Source: Nisaea sediminum
GTDB taxonomy: Bacteria; Pseudomonadota; Alphaproteobacteria; Thalassobaculales; Thalassobaculaceae
Direction of reading: 5' to 3'
DNA length: 64,000 nt
Assembly: GCF_014904705.1 (NCBI RefSeq)
Contig: NZ_JACZCQ010000006.1
Location: 558,001-622,000 of the forward strand
Both the position numbers and the translations under genes were made by a program. Position 1 is the stretch's first letter, and each line of letters begins with the position of its first letter. Below are positions 1-11,092 of this stretch, one piece after another. The notes under the pieces are model-generated. The model was not told where the DNA came from and searched no databases. It saw nothing but the letters and a program-made list of their open reading frames with translations.

Positions 1-1259
1 GTGAAGGCCTCGTGGCCCGGCGTATCGAGGAAGGTGATCTTCGCGCCGGAAGGCACGGTCACCTGGTAGGCGCCGATATGCTGGGTGATGCCGCCGGCTT
101 CGCCCGCCGCCACGTCGGAGCGCCGGAGCGCGTCCAGCAGCGAGGTCTTGCCGTGGTCGACGTGACCCATGACGGTCACGACCGGCGCACGCGGCTTCAG
201 GTCTTCCGGAGCATCGTCCTTGACCTGGAGCTGCAGCTCGACGTCGGATTCCGACACGCGCTTCGCCTTGTGGCCGAATTCGGCCACCACGAGCTCGGCG
301 GTATCGCTGTCGATCGACTGCGTGATGGTCGCCATCATGCCCATCTTCATGAGCGTCTTGATCACGTCGCCCGCACGTTCCGCCATACGGTTGGCGAGTT
401 CCTGAACGGTGATCGCGTCCGGAATGACGACTTCGCGGACTTGTTTGGCCTGTTCGCCACCCTCTTCGCGCATCCGCTGCTTCTCGCGCTCGCGGGCGCG
501 GCGCACGGAGGCCAGACTGCGGGAGCGTTCGCCGCCGCGATCGTCGAGTGCCTGGGAGACCGTCAGCTTGCCCGACCGGCGGCGCTGCTCGCCACGCCGG
601 CTCGGAGTCGGGGCCGCACGGCGGTCCGGCGCACCGGCACCGCCACCGCCACCGCGGCGTTTGCTGCGCCGGCCTTCACTGTCTTCTTCCGGCATCGCCG
701 GAGCCGCGGCCGCAGCCGGGCCACGATCGGGCTGATTGCGCGGTTCCGTCGGACGGGTAGCGGCACGTTCGGCCTGGGCCTTGGCTTCGCGCGCGGCAGC
801 CTCTTCGGCGAGGCGCGCTGCTTCCTCCTGGCGCTCCTTGCCTTCGGCGTCGGCAATCCGGCGCATTTCCTCAAGTTCGGCCTGACGGCGATCAACCGGC
901 TCCGGCGCCGCGTCCGGCGCGGGTTCGGGCGCCGCTTCGGTAGCCGGCTGCGCCTGCTCGGCGGCAGTCGTCAGCTCTGACGCCTCGGTGCGCGCGGCTT
1001 CCTGCTGCTTCAGGCCTTCCTTCAGCGCCCGGGTACGACGTTCCCGCTCCTCCGCGCTCAGGCCTCCGGAATCACCGGCACCGCCAGGACCGCCGGGACC
1101 GCCGACGCGCTTGCGCCGCCGTTCGACCTGAACAGTCTTGGACCGGCCATGGGAGAAGCTCTGCTTCACCTGATCCTTGTCGACGGACTTTCCGAGGGAA
1201 AGTTTCCCCCGTCCGGACAGGCTCAGTTTCTTGCGATCAGTCTCGTTGCTCGTTGTCAT
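1..1259 (-). CDS. infB: Translation initiation factor IF-2 (N-terminal part, cut by window edge)
   Basis: GTPase that brings fMet-tRNA to the 30S subunit and promotes 50S joining. The ATG at 1257-1259 opens a frame of 419 codons that runs off the left edge. The N-terminus carries the alphaproteobacterial [14 protein letters not shown] stretch and the basic [10 protein letters not shown] segment, followed by a long Ala/Glu/Arg/Pro-rich low-complexity linker. The G domain begins near residue 363 with G1 GHVDHGKTS, then [12 protein letters not shown], and the visible part ends in the G3 motif DTPGHEAF. About half the protein (rest of the G domain and the tRNA-binding C-domains) lies outside the window. 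Last visible gene of the rimP-nusA-ylxR-infB operon, about 50 bases after ylxR. Confidence 0.97.
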   Translation of the reverse strand, partial: MTTSNETDRKKLSLSGRGKLSLGKSVDKDQVKQSFSHGRSKTVQVERRRKRVGGPGGPGGAGDSGGLSAEERERRTRALKEGLKQQEAARTEASELTTAAEQAQPATEAAPEPAPDAAPEPVDRRQAELEEMRRIADAEGKERQEEAARLAEEAAAREAKAQAERAATRPTEPRNQPDRGPAAAAAPAMPEEDSEGRRSKRRGGGGGAGAPDRRAAPTPSRRGEQRRRSGKLTVSQALDDRGGERSRSLASVRRAREREKQRMREEGGEQAKQVREVVIPDAITVQELANRMAERAGDVIKTLMKMGMMATITQSIDSDTAELVVAEFGHKAKRVSESDVELQLQVKDDAPEDLKPRAPVVTVMGHVDHGKTSLLDALRRSDVAAGEAGGITQHIGAYQVTVPSGAKITFLDTPGHEAF

Positions 1260-1310
1260 TCTAGGTCGCGCGTCTTTTCCATGATACCGGGCAGGGGCCT
1301 CAATACACCC

Positions 1311-1950
1311 CTAGCCGTTGTTTTCCAAGCCGAGTCGAGAAATATCGCCCCGGAATCCTGCAAGTCGTGCAAATTCTCGTGTCAAACGGGCCGTCAGACC
1401 CTTCGAATGGTCGCCTGCCGCCAGGATGGCCGCATGCACCGTCTGCTCACGGTCGAAGGCCGCTCCGAGCTCGGAGCGGGTCAGCAGCGCCATGGCCGGA
1501 AGGCCATCGCCAAGCCGCTTCATCTTTTCCCGCGCATCCACGGCGCCGTCCGCCGCTTCGATCAGCAGAACCGCCTTGTGGTGACGCACGGCGTCCTCGA
1601 CCTTGGCATGACCGGCGATGGCCGCTCCTGCCCGCCGGGCCAGCCCGATAAGCGACTGGATCGAGGCAACGAGCATGGCTTCGACGGCCTCGACGAGGTC
1701 GTCGCGCACCGTGACCTTCTGCTTGGCGGCACGGGAAAAGGCCCGCTTGCGGCTGGCCTCGGCAAGCGCATCCCGGCTCGCCGTGACCCAGAGGCCGCGG
1801 CCGGGCAGCTTTTCGGAAAGATCCGGGACCACGTCACCGTCCGGGCCGATCACAAAACGGATCATGCCCTCCGGGCCGCCGCTCGCGCCGGTGGCGATGC
1901 ACCTGCGGTCGCCGCGGCCGGAACGGTCGCTATCGGCTAGCGCGAGGGTC

Positions 1951-1973
<23 letters not shown>
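1311..1973 (-). CDS. ylxR: YlxR-family RNA-binding protein fused to an L7Ae-like domain
   Basis: About 220 residues if started at the ATG at 1971-1973; an earlier in-frame ATG at 1994 is possible. The N-terminal part (roughly residues 20-90) is a DUF448/YlxR domain with RRCIATG, then MIRFVIGPDG and LPGRGLWV. The C-terminal part from SLIGLARRAGAAIAG resembles the ribosomal L7Ae/L30e RNA-binding fold. This two-domain form is common in alphaproteobacteria; elsewhere YlxR and the L7Ae-like YlxQ are separate genes of the same operon. The start lies inside the end of nusA, so the two are probably translationally coupled. Its exact role is not settled; YlxR proteins have been linked to RNA binding and to modulation of RNase P. 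Confidence 0.88.
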
Positions 1974-3519
<1,546 letters not shown>

Positions 3520-3563
3520 GGGTCGCGTCTTCTTGCCGTTTGTTCCGTTTACCCCGGACCGCC

Positions 3564-4061
3564 TCAGATCTCGCCGCGCTCGGCAGCGTCGATCAGAGCA
3601 TCGGTCAATACCAGTTTCGCCGTGCGGATCGCAGCAAAGGGAAAGCTCAGCTTCTCCCCGTCCTGTTCGATCGCGACGGTTCCGTCTTCCGCGGCCCCGA
3701 GGACTTCGCCCCGGAACCGCTTGCGTCCGTCCACCGGCACCTCGAGTTCGATCTTCGCCTCGAAACCGCTGAAACGGTCGTAATCCTCCGGCCGCACCAG
3801 CGGGCGGTCGATCCCGGGCGAACTGACCTCGAGATTGTATTCCCCGGAGATCGGGTCCTCGACATCGAGGATCAGGGAGATCGCCCGGCTGATATCGGCG
3901 CAATCGTCGACCGTCATCTGGGTACGGTCGGTGCGCTCCGCCATAATCTGCAGGACGGCCTTCCGGCCGCCGGTGAAGCTCACCCGCACAAGATCGTATC
4001 CCATCGACTCGACCGATGGCCCGATCATCGCGGCAATGCGCTCGTTAAGCTGTTGCGTCAC
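3564..4061 (-). CDS. rimP: Ribosome maturation factor RimP
   Basis: Cytoplasmic factor for late maturation of the 30S subunit. The 165 residues have the family pattern: an N-terminal alpha/beta domain with GYDLVRVSFTGG and VDDCADISRAIS, the central YNLEVSSPGIDRPL signature, and a C-terminal SH3-like barrel. The start is a GTG at 4059-4061 with a GAGGA ribosome-binding site five bases upstream. First gene of the nusA-infB operon. The terminator at 4121-4146 insulates it from trmB, so its own promoter should lie in the roughly 60 bases between, where I could not pick out clear -35/-10 hexamers. Confidence 0.95.
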   Translation of the reverse strand: MTQQLNERIAAMIGPSVESMGYDLVRVSFTGGRKAVLQIMAERTDRTQMTVDDCADISRAISLILDVEDPISGEYNLEVSSPGIDRPLVRPEDYDRFSGFEAKIELEVPVDGRKRFRGEVLGAAEDGTVAIEQDGEKLSFPFAAIRTAKLVLTDALIDAAERGEI

Positions 4062-4120
4062 CCGGATCCTCTAACAGTCCGACCCGGCCGAAACCGGGAT
4101 AATCGACCCTCCGGAAGCGC

Positions 4121-4146
4121 AAAAAAAAAGTGGGCCGTTGGCCCAC
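4121..4146 (-). terminator. Rho-independent terminator after trmB
   Basis: Read on the minus strand: a perfect 7-base stem GTGGGCC / GGCCCAC (arms 4140-4146 and 4130-4136) with a 3-base loop, followed at once by nine T residues (A run at 4121-4129 on the plus strand). It ends the metK-trmB unit before rimP. Confidence 0.9.
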
Positions 4147-4224
4147 CCTATCAGCGTTACCGATTGGGTCATGTAATGGAAACCCGAATATAACCCAGTG
4201 CGCGAATGCTTCAAGAAAATTCGG

Positions 4225-4956
4225 TCAACCGGTGGTATCGAGACGCTCGAAACGCATGAAGGCCGGCCGCCGGCCCTGCGCCCGGGCCTTGGCCTCGTAG
4301 CGCGTCTCGGGCCAGTCGTCCGGCCGGACCCGCCAATCCTGCGGTCCGCGCGCAAGCCAGCGAAATCCCTCATTCGCCGTCGCCCGCGCCAGCATCCAGC
4401 GCAGATAGCCCATATCGTCGGTTGCCAGCCGGAGCTCGCCACCCGGCTTCAGCAGGCGGTGAAATTCGGCAATGGTCTCGTGCTGGATGATGCGGCGTGC
4501 ATGGTGCCGCTTCTTCGGCCAAGGGTCGGCGAAGAGTACGGCGATCCGGTCGAGGCAGCCATCCGGCAGTACGGCGAGCAGGTCGCGCACGTCGTCCGGA
4601 TAGATCCGCACATTGCCGAGACCGCGATCCTCGCAATGGCGGATCAGGCTGGCGACGCCGTTCATGAAAGGCTCGGAGCCGATGAAGCCGACCCGTGGGT
4701 TCATTTCCGCCTGGGCGGCCAGATGCTCGCCGCCGCCGAAGCCGATCTCGAGCCAGATCTCTTCCGTATCCGGCGGAAACAGTCTCCGTGGATCCAGCCT
4801 GGCGCCGGGTGTGTCCGGCAGCTCCACGCGAAGCTCCGGCAGCCGCGTTTCGAGCAGCGTCTCCATACCCGCACGCAAGCGCCGACCGCGCCTTCTGCCA
4901 TAGAAGACGCGGTCGCGCTGTACAATGTCTTTCGGATCTTCCTTGCCCGTGGGCAC
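4225..4956 (-). CDS. trmB: tRNA (guanine-N7)-methyltransferase TrmB
   Basis: Makes m7G46 in the variable loop of tRNAs using S-adenosylmethionine. The 243 residues have the SAM-binding motif WLEIGFGGGEHL (about residues 67-78), the EPFMNGV segment, FADPWPKKRHHARRI characteristic of TrmB, and a C-terminal TRYEAKARAQGR. Length is usual for the family. It follows metK by 27 bases on the same strand, so the enzyme that makes SAM and a SAM user are co-transcribed. It ends 78 bases before a strong terminator. Confidence 0.95.
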   Translation of the reverse strand: MPTGKEDPKDIVQRDRVFYGRRRGRRLRAGMETLLETRLPELRVELPDTPGARLDPRRLFPPDTEEIWLEIGFGGGEHLAAQAEMNPRVGFIGSEPFMNGVASLIRHCEDRGLGNVRIYPDDVRDLLAVLPDGCLDRIAVLFADPWPKKRHHARRIIQHETIAEFHRLLKPGGELRLATDDMGYLRWMLARATANEGFRWLARGPQDWRVRPDDWPETRYEAKARAQGRRPAFMRFERLDTTG

Positions 4957-4983
4957 GGTTCAGTCCCGTTTCTCGTCAGGTCC

Positions 4984-6153
4984 TTAAGCGAAAGCGCTTT
5001 TCAGATCGTCCACGAGGTCGAGCTTCTCCCAGGTAAAGAACCCTTTGCCGCCATCCTCGCGTCCGAAGTGACCGTAGGCCGAGGTCGGCCGGTAGATCGG
5101 GTTGCTCAGGGCGAGACGCTCGCGAATGCCGCGCGGCGAGAGATCGACCACATCACGGATGACGGACGAGAGCTTGGCCTCGTCCACCTTGCCCGTGCCG
5201 TAGGTCTCGAAATAGATCGAGAGCGGATGGGAGACACCGATGGCGTAGGACACCTGGATGGTGCATTTGTCGGCGAGGCCAGCGGCCACGACGTTCTTGG
5301 CGACCCAGCGCGCGGCATAAGCGGCCGAGCGGTCGACCTTGGTCGGGTCCTTGCCGGAGAAGGCGCCGCCGCCATGCGGCGCGGCACCGCCATAGGTGTC
5401 GACGATGATCTTGCGTCCGGTCAGGCCGGCATCGCCGACCGGGCCGCCGATCACGAAGCGCCCCGTCGGGTTCACATAGAAATGGTCTTCCGGGCACATC
5501 CAGCCCTCGGGGAGAACCTTCAGCACGTGCTTGCGCACCATCTCCCGGATCTCGTCCTGCTCGAGATCCTCGTCATGCTGGGTGGAAACCACGACGGAAG
5601 TCGCGCCGACCGGCTTTCCGCCAACGTATTTCAGCGTCACCTGGCTCTTGGAATCCGGACCGAAGCCCTTCTCGGCTCCGGCCTTCCGTGACTCGGCCAT
5701 GGATTTCAGGATCTGGTGCGAATAGTGGATCGGTGCCGGCATGAGCGCTTCGGTCTCGCGACAGGCATAGCCGAACATGATGCCCTGATCGCCGGCGCCT
5801 TCGTCCTTGTTGCCCGCGGCATCGACACCCATCGCGATATCGGTCGACTGCTCGTGCAGCAGCACATCGATATCGGCCGTCTTCCAGCTGAAGCCTTCCT
5901 GCTCGTAGCCGATGTCGCGGATAGCCTCGCGCGTCGCCTCGACGATCGCATCCTTGGTGACGGATGCCGGTCCGCGCACTTCGCCGGCCAGGATGACCTT
6001 GTCGGTCGTCGCCAGGGTTTCGCAGGCCACGCGGCTCAGCGGATCCGCCGCAAGAAACATGTCAACGACCGTATCGGAGATCCGGTCACAGACCTTGTCC
6101 GGATGTCCTTCGGAAACGGATTCGCTGGTGAATTCGTAGTCGGATTGAGTCAA
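4984..6153 (-). CDS. metK: S-adenosylmethionine synthetase
   Basis: Makes SAM from methionine and ATP. I place the start at a TTG (6151-6153), giving [20 protein letters not shown] and 389 residues, because this is where the family normally begins and because AGGAGAG lies about six bases upstream. The in-frame ATG at 6184-6186 would add 11 residues with no ribosome-binding site. Family motifs include [41 protein letters not shown] and [11 protein letters not shown]. It lies downstream of the XRE regulator and upstream of trmB. I looked for a SAM or SAH riboswitch in the 179-base leader and did not recognise one. Confidence 0.96.
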   Translation of the reverse strand: MTQSDYEFTSESVSEGHPDKVCDRISDTVVDMFLAADPLSRVACETLATTDKVILAGEVRGPASVTKDAIVEATREAIRDIGYEQEGFSWKTADIDVLLHEQSTDIAMGVDAAGNKDEGAGDQGIMFGYACRETEALMPAPIHYSHQILKSMAESRKAGAEKGFGPDSKSQVTLKYVGGKPVGATSVVVSTQHDEDLEQDEIREMVRKHVLKVLPEGWMCPEDHFYVNPTGRFVIGGPVGDAGLTGRKIIVDTYGGAAPHGGGAFSGKDPTKVDRSAAYAARWVAKNVVAAGLADKCTIQVSYAIGVSHPLSIYFETYGTGKVDEAKLSSVIRDVVDLSPRGIRERLALSNPIYRPTSAYGHFGREDGGKGFFTWEKLDLVDDLKSAFA

Positions 6154-6332
6154 CGGGGGCTCTCCTAGGAAATGAGTTGCACCCATGCCGGCATAAAGCG
6201 TACCCGTGAACGCCTGCCTCGGTCGGAAGCGCCGTACATGAATCTCTATTCGGTGAATCTGTCGAAGGCACCGAGAGGTAGGATTACCTGCCGCTTTTGC
6301 GAATCCCGGTCAAGCAGAAACCGACGCGGTTC

Positions 6333-6824
6333 CTATTCGGACTCCTCGCCGTCGAAAGTGTTCGCGATCGAACGCATCAGATCGAACAGCCGGCGCCGGG
6401 CTTCCGGGTCCGCGATCCGGTAATAGGCACGAACGAGTTCAAGGGTTTCGCGACGGTTCATCGGGTCGTCGGGAAGCTGGTAGGCCTCTGGTTCCTGCTC
6501 TTTTTCGAACAGGCGTCCGGGCGACTGCTCGCGGACTTCCTGTGCCATCTCTTCGAAGAAGTAATTGACCGGAACCTCGAGCACCCGGCTCAGATCGTAC
6601 AACCGGCTCGCGCCAATCCGGTTTGCGCCGCGTTCATACTTCTGCACCTGCTGAAACGTCAGTCCGAGCGCCTGACCGAGCTTCTCCTGGCTGATGCCGA
6701 GAAGCGTACGGCGCATGCGGACGCGCGATCCGACATGAACGTCGACCGGATTCGGTTTCCCCAGGCTGGCCATCCGGCCACCGGGACGACGCTTTCTCGA
6801 CGGCTGCTCCATGTTCAGAACCAT
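6333..6824 (-). CDS. XRE/Cro-family helix-turn-helix regulator
   Basis: DNA-binding regulator of about 163 residues from the ATG at 6824; ATGs at 6812 and 6773 are alternatives, and an upstream in-frame TTG sits in what looks like promoter DNA. The HTH runs from VGSRVRMRRTLLGISQEKLG to VQKYERGANRIGASRL, followed by PVNYFFEEM and a charged C-terminal region (ETLELVRAYYRIADPEARRRLFDLMRSIA). This type is widespread in Rhizobiales and Rhodospirillales, where relatives have been tied to cell-cycle or envelope control; the target here is unknown. It lies between lnt and metK on the same strand. An inverted repeat just upstream (6855-6868) may be an autoregulatory operator. Confidence 0.85.
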   Translation of the reverse strand: MVLNMEQPSRKRRPGGRMASLGKPNPVDVHVGSRVRMRRTLLGISQEKLGQALGLTFQQVQKYERGANRIGASRLYDLSRVLEVPVNYFFEEMAQEVREQSPGRLFEKEQEPEAYQLPDDPMNRRETLELVRAYYRIADPEARRRLFDLMRSIANTFDGEESE

Positions 6825-6854
6825 TAATCTAAAATTGCGCTGAAACCAGTTACC

Positions 6855-6868
6855 CATACAAACGTATG
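6855..6868 (-). promoter_or_regulatory. Inverted repeat upstream of the XRE regulator (putative operator)
   Basis: Perfect repeat CATAC-AAAC-GTATG, 31 bases upstream of the chosen regulator start. A TTGACT (-35-like) at 6870-6875 precedes it on the minus strand. The -10 is not convincing, so the promoter assignment is tentative. A small symmetric site in front of an XRE gene fits autoregulation. Confidence 0.4.
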
Positions 6869-6910
6869 CAGTCAACAGGAAAGCCTTAACAAAAAAAAGA
6901 AAAAAGAGCG

Positions 6911-8524
6911 CTAGCTGGCCCTGCGGAGAAATGCCGCTATTAGTGGCAGAAGTGCCAGCACTATTGCCACGCTGTCTCCGACGCGCGCATAGAGCGTTTT
7001 ACTTGGCAAAGCAGGGGGTAGCGGACTGTCGATCGCGCCCGCCCGCTCAAGAGGAAGCGATGCCAGAATACGTCCGTATGCATCGATGACAGCGGAAATT
7101 CCCGTATTCGCAGCACGGATAATCGGGATTCCCTCTTCCACGGCACGCATCCGCGCGGCCGCGAGATGCTGGTAAGGCCCTGAACTGAAACCGAACCAGG
7201 CATCGTTGGTTACGTTTACCAGAAGCCCGGGACGGGGTCCGGCAGGCGCCGTGACGGCGCCGGGAAAGATGACCTCGTAGCAGATCAGGGAGCCGATCGG
7301 CGGCAGACCCGGCGCCTCAAAGCTGCCCGGACCGGTGCCCGGCGTGAAACCTTGGCCGGTCTTCACCACCGGTCCGAGCGGCAACCATTCGCTGAACGGC
7401 ACATATTCGCCAAACGGAACGAGATGAAACTTATCGTGCCGGGCGATGATCCGGCCGGTGCGGTCGAGCGCTACGACGGCATTGTAGTTCCGGGTGGCGT
7501 CGGGAAATCCGGGTACCGCCTCACGCAGCGGCGCTCCGGTCATCAGCACGGCATCGCCGGCCGGCAGCAGGGAGCCGAGATAGGCCGCGAACTCCGGCTC
7601 GCGATTGAGGGCATAGGGGATTGCCGTTTCCGGCCAGACCACCAGACGCGCAGGCGGCAATGCACCGAACCCGGCCGGGACGGCATCGGCTTCGCGCAAC
7701 CGCGTCAGCATCGCATATTTTGCGACATGCCCTCGGATCAGCTCGCGATTCCACTTGTCCCGCTGGGGAATGTTTCCCTGCACCACGCGCACCGTCGGCG
7801 CAGCCGGATCGAGCGGCGTGGCCGCATCCAGGCGGAACTGGCCATAACCGAGAAAAAGCAGCGGCAGCAGAAGCGAGCAGACACCGATGCCGCGCTCAAG
7901 TCGCCCGGCGCCGTTCCGCAGCAACAACAGCGGAGAGAGTGCGAAGAGCATGACGAAGAAGCCGTAGCCATAGGCGCCGAACAGCGCCAGCGGCTGCATC
8001 AAGACATCGGAAAAGGACCAGGCGGAGGCCGGCAGATTCCAGGGAAAGCCGGTCGCGATCGACCCGCGCAGCATCTCGGCGAGCGTCCAGGCACCGGCGA
8101 AAACCGGCGCCCGCAGCCAGCCGCGCGGCCGGAGCCGGTGATAGAGCAGCGCGGCAAGCCCGCCATAGAGCGCGAGTACGGCCGGCAACCCGACGGCGGC
8201 GAACGGCACCGCCCAGGCGAACCGCTCACCGTCGACCAGCAAGGCGTTCGAAATCCAATAGAGCCCGGCGACGTGATGACCAAAGGCGAAAGCCCATCCG
8301 CACCAGAAGGCCCCGGCCGCGCTCCGCCGGTGCTCCAGCGACAGCATAAGCAGGGAGAATGCGAACAGCGCGGGAACGATGCCGAGGGGCGGCAGCGCGA
8401 GCGCCGCCACTGCGCCCGACGCCACCATCAGAGCAATATTTAACGCTCCCGTCAGGCGCACGAGCCGCAGAACGGTGGTACGGGCGCCCGTGCCCAAACG
8501 GGCAACGGCCGCCCGGGAGCTCAC
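6911..8524 (-). CDS. lnt: Apolipoprotein N-acyltransferase
   Basis: Inner-membrane enzyme that adds the third acyl chain to lipoproteins. 537 residues: an N-terminal block of hydrophobic segments (about 30-220) followed by a periplasmic nitrilase-like domain. The Glu-Lys-Cys triad is visible: E in VVWPETAIPY, K in DKFHLVPFGEYVPF and C in LICYEVIFPG. The start is a GTG overlapping the corC stop (GTGA), so translation is coupled. Membership of the miaB-phoH-ybeY-corC-lnt operon is the usual proteobacterial arrangement. Downstream, at 6889-6910, the minus strand is T-rich without a good stem. Confidence 0.96.
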   Translation of the reverse strand: MSSRAAVARLGTGARTTVLRLVRLTGALNIALMVASGAVAALALPPLGIVPALFAFSLLMLSLEHRRSAAGAFWCGWAFAFGHHVAGLYWISNALLVDGERFAWAVPFAAVGLPAVLALYGGLAALLYHRLRPRGWLRAPVFAGAWTLAEMLRGSIATGFPWNLPASAWSFSDVLMQPLALFGAYGYGFFVMLFALSPLLLLRNGAGRLERGIGVCSLLLPLLFLGYGQFRLDAATPLDPAAPTVRVVQGNIPQRDKWNRELIRGHVAKYAMLTRLREADAVPAGFGALPPARLVVWPETAIPYALNREPEFAAYLGSLLPAGDAVLMTGAPLREAVPGFPDATRNYNAVVALDRTGRIIARHDKFHLVPFGEYVPFSEWLPLGPVVKTGQGFTPGTGPGSFEAPGLPPIGSLICYEVIFPGAVTAPAGPRPGLLVNVTNDAWFGFSSGPYQHLAAARMRAVEEGIPIIRAANTGISAVIDAYGRILASLPLERAGAIDSPLPPALPSKTLYARVGDSVAIVLALLPLIAAFLRRAS

Positions 8525-9483
8525 GAACCGGCCTCCGGCAGGAGCGCGTCCGGCTCCACCCGGCGGATACGGATCCGCTTGATCCGGCGGGAATCCCCCT
8601 CCAGCACCTCGAATTCGATGCCGGCAGGGTGGGTCAGGAGTTCGCCGCGCGCGGCGACCCGTCCGGCGAGAGAGAAGACGAGGCCGCCGACCGTGTCGAT
8701 CTCCTCGCGCTCCTCCTCGTCCAGGACCTCGCCGAACAATTCCTCGAACTCCTCGATCTCGGCCCGGGCGTCGGCGATCGCGGTGTCGGGCCCGACCATG
8801 GAGATCTTCGGACCTTCGTCCACATCGTGCTCGTCGACGATATCGCCGACGATCTCCTCGACCAGGTCCTCGATCGTGATCAGTCCGTCGACCCCGCCGA
8901 ACTCGTCCACGACGAGGGCGAGATGGCGCCGGGTCAGCCGCATTTCCTGCAGCAGATCCATCGCCCGGATCGACGGCGACACGAAGAGCACCTCGCGCAG
9001 CAGCGAGCTGAGCGGGACGTCCTTGCCGGCATGGATATGCGCCAGCACGTCCTTCATGTGGACCATGCCGACGACATCATCGAGGGTCTCGCGATAGACC
9101 GGAACGCGGCTGTGCGCGTCCTTCACCATGTCGTCGACCAGCTTGTCGAGCGAGGTGCTGATCTCGACCCCGGTAATATCCGCGCGCGGGACCATCACAT
9201 CCCGCGCGGTGATGTCCCGCAGCCCGAGGATGTTCCGGATCAGCGCCCGTTCGTGCGGATCGATCGCGAGACCTTCGCCGGGCTCGCCCTTGCTGTCCTC
9301 GTCGATCAGCTCCTCCAGAGCGTCGCGGACGGACGAGCTTCCGTTTCGCTTCAGCCTGAAGGCCTTTACGATCTGCTTGAGCGGTTGCCATGAGGCATCG
9401 CGGCGTTCTTGCGTATCGCTGTGCTCCGCCGGAGAAACCGGCAGTTCTGCATCGGGCGTCGCCTTTTCGGTGTCGGAACTCAT
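8521..9483 (-). CDS. corC: CorC/HlyC-family CBS-domain protein
   Basis: 320-residue cytoplasmic protein with two CBS domains (ITARDVMVPRADITGVEIS and VSPSIRAMDLLQEMRLTRRHLALVVDEFGGVDGLITIEDLVEEIVGDI regions) and a C-terminal CorC_HlyC transporter-associated domain (GLVFSLAGRVAARGELL). There is no membrane domain, so this is the short CorC form. The family is linked to magnesium and cobalt efflux, but the biochemical role of the short form is unclear; its constant company with lnt and ybeY suggests an envelope or RNA-related role. Overlaps ybeY upstream (ATGA) and lnt downstream (GTGA). Confidence 0.92.
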   Translation of the reverse strand: MSSDTEKATPDAELPVSPAEHSDTQERRDASWQPLKQIVKAFRLKRNGSSSVRDALEELIDEDSKGEPGEGLAIDPHERALIRNILGLRDITARDVMVPRADITGVEISTSLDKLVDDMVKDAHSRVPVYRETLDDVVGMVHMKDVLAHIHAGKDVPLSSLLREVLFVSPSIRAMDLLQEMRLTRRHLALVVDEFGGVDGLITIEDLVEEIVGDIVDEHDVDEGPKISMVGPDTAIADARAEIEEFEELFGEVLDEEEREEIDTVGGLVFSLAGRVAARGELLTHPAGIEFEVLEGDSRRIKRIRIRRVEPDALLPEAGS

Positions 9484-10046
9484 CGCACCGGCTCCGCGAC
9501 CGCGTCGTAAGGATCCGCGATGCCGAACCCGGCGAGGATCTCGACCTCGCGGCGCTCCATCTCGACCGCCTCCGCCTCGGTCTCGTGATCGAACCCGAGC
9601 AGATGCAGCACACCATGCACAACGAGATGGCGCAAATGGGAGTCCAGCGATTTTCCGTCCCGGGCCGCTTCCATGGAAACCGTTTCGAAGGCGAGGATTA
9701 CGTCCCCGAGCATATCGGCATCGCCGACTCCGGATGCAAGTCCGGACGGAAATGACAACACATTGGTCGGGCTGTCCTTTTTCCGGTAATCGCGATTGAG
9801 CGCACGGACTTCGTCGTCCGAGGACAAAACAATGCTGAGTTCGGTCGGACGTGACGGACTGCCGAGCGCGGCGACGGCGCTGGCGATGCAGATGCGCTCC
9901 GCATCGGGCAATGCTTCCGTCCAGGCCGGGTTCGGCACGGCGACGGCGATATCCAGATTTCTGTCGGGTTGGTCCGGGTCTTCCGGCGGATCCTGTTCAG
10001 CCAAAGCGCTGAAGCGACTACTTCCTGGCTCCGATTCGTCGGGCAC
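9480..10046 (-). CDS. ybeY: Endoribonuclease YbeY (16S rRNA maturation)
   Basis: Zinc-dependent single-strand RNase for 16S rRNA 3'-end maturation and ribosome quality control. 188 residues with the metal-binding signature HGVLHLLGFDHE (three His) near the C-terminus and the preceding YRKKDSPTNVLSFP motif. The first 30 or so residues (DESEPGSSRFSALAEQDPPE) are a poorly conserved, Pro/Glu-rich extension. The start is a GTG with GGAG nine bases upstream. Stop overlaps the corC start; phoH lies 23 bases upstream. Confidence 0.95.
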   Translation of the reverse strand: MPDESEPGSSRFSALAEQDPPEDPDQPDRNLDIAVAVPNPAWTEALPDAERICIASAVAALGSPSRPTELSIVLSSDDEVRALNRDYRKKDSPTNVLSFPSGLASGVGDADMLGDVILAFETVSMEAARDGKSLDSHLRHLVVHGVLHLLGFDHETEAEAVEMERREVEILAGFGIADPYDAVAEPVR

Positions 10047-10069
10047 GCGCGGATACTCCTCTTTTGTCC

Positions 10070-11092
10070 TTATTTCTTCCCGTCGTCGAGACGGGCCGAT
10101 TCACGATCATTGTAAGCATGGACGATCTTCGTCACCAGCGGGTGACGCACAACGTCCCGGGCGGAAAACTCGACCACACTGACGCCGGGAATGCGATCGA
10201 GCACGCCCATGGCATCGACCAGGCCGGACTTGGCGCCGAACGGCAGGTCGATCTGCGACGGATCGCCGGTGATCGCCATTCGGGAGTTCTCGCCGAGACG
10301 GGTCAAGAACATCTTCATCTGCGTCGGCGTCGTGTTCTGCGCCTCGTCGAGGATGATGTAGGAATTGGCCAGCGTCCGTCCGCGCATGAAGGCAAGCGGC
10401 GCCACCTCGATCTCGCCCGCCGTCAGCCGGCGTTCGACCTGGTCGCCCGGCATCATGTCATAGAGCGCGTCATAGAGCGGCCTGAGATAGGGATCGACCT
10501 TGTCCTTCATGTCTCCCGGCAGGAAACCGAGCCGCTCGCCGGCCTCGACCGCCGGGCGGGAAAGGATCAGGCGTTCGACCTTGCGCTCCATCAGCATCGA
10601 GACCGCCATCGCGACGGCGAGATAGGTCTTGCCGGTACCGGCCGGGCCGAGCCCGAGCACGAGCTCGTCGCGCGACAGCGCCTGGATATAGCGGTGCTGG
10701 TTCGGGGAACGCGGCTGGATTGCCCGCTTCCATGTCGGCACGAAAGCGGAACGGTCATTGAAGCCGTTGGACCCGTTGGCGACGTCATCGTCGCTCTGGG
10801 CCCATTTGACCGCGGCGTCCACCGTCCCGACGTCGAGGCTCTTCAGCTTCTTGCCGGCATCCCGGTCGCCTTCGAGGCGTCTGTAGAGCGAGGTCAGCGC
10901 CGATTGCGCCGTGGTCACCGCATCCTTATCGCCCTCCACCGTGACAGTGTTTCCGAAGCAGGAGAGGGAAACGGGGAGTTTCTGCTCGATCCGCGCGAGG
11001 TTCCGGTCATGCTCGCCGAGCAGCGCCGGCAGGAGATCGTGATCGGCAAACTCAAGCCGGACGCTTTCGGTGGCCTCGTTCGTGATGCTCAA
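10070..11092 (-). CDS. phoH: PhoH-family ATPase (YbeZ)
   Basis: P-loop ATPase of the YbeZ branch, which works with YbeY in RNA metabolism. 340 residues: an N-terminal KH-like region ([24 protein letters not shown]), then the PhoH ATPase with Walker [14 protein letters not shown], Walker [10 protein letters not shown] and [13 protein letters not shown]. The start is a TTG overlapping the miaB stop (TTGA), which implies translational coupling. The name recalls phosphate control in E. coli, but this member sits in the rRNA-processing operon and I see no Pho box near it. Confidence 0.94.
   Translation of the reverse strand: MSITNEATESVRLEFADHDLLPALLGEHDRNLARIEQKLPVSLSCFGNTVTVEGDKDAVTTAQSALTSLYRRLEGDRDAGKKLKSLDVGTVDAAVKWAQSDDDVANGSNGFNDRSAFVPTWKRAIQPRSPNQHRYIQALSRDELVLGLGPAGTGKTYLAVAMAVSMLMERKVERLILSRPAVEAGERLGFLPGDMKDKVDPYLRPLYDALYDMMPGDQVERRLTAGEIEVAPLAFMRGRTLANSYIILDEAQNTTPTQMKMFLTRLGENSRMAITGDPSQIDLPFGAKSGLVDAMGVLDRIPGVSVVEFSARDVVRHPLVTKIVHAYNDRESARLDDGKK

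Noticed and set aside
6154-6332. Possible SAM or SAH riboswitch upstream of metK
   Set aside because: The leader has GC-rich patches, but I could not fit the conserved cores of SAM-I, SAM-II, SAH or SAM/SAH classes. A covariance-model search would decide.
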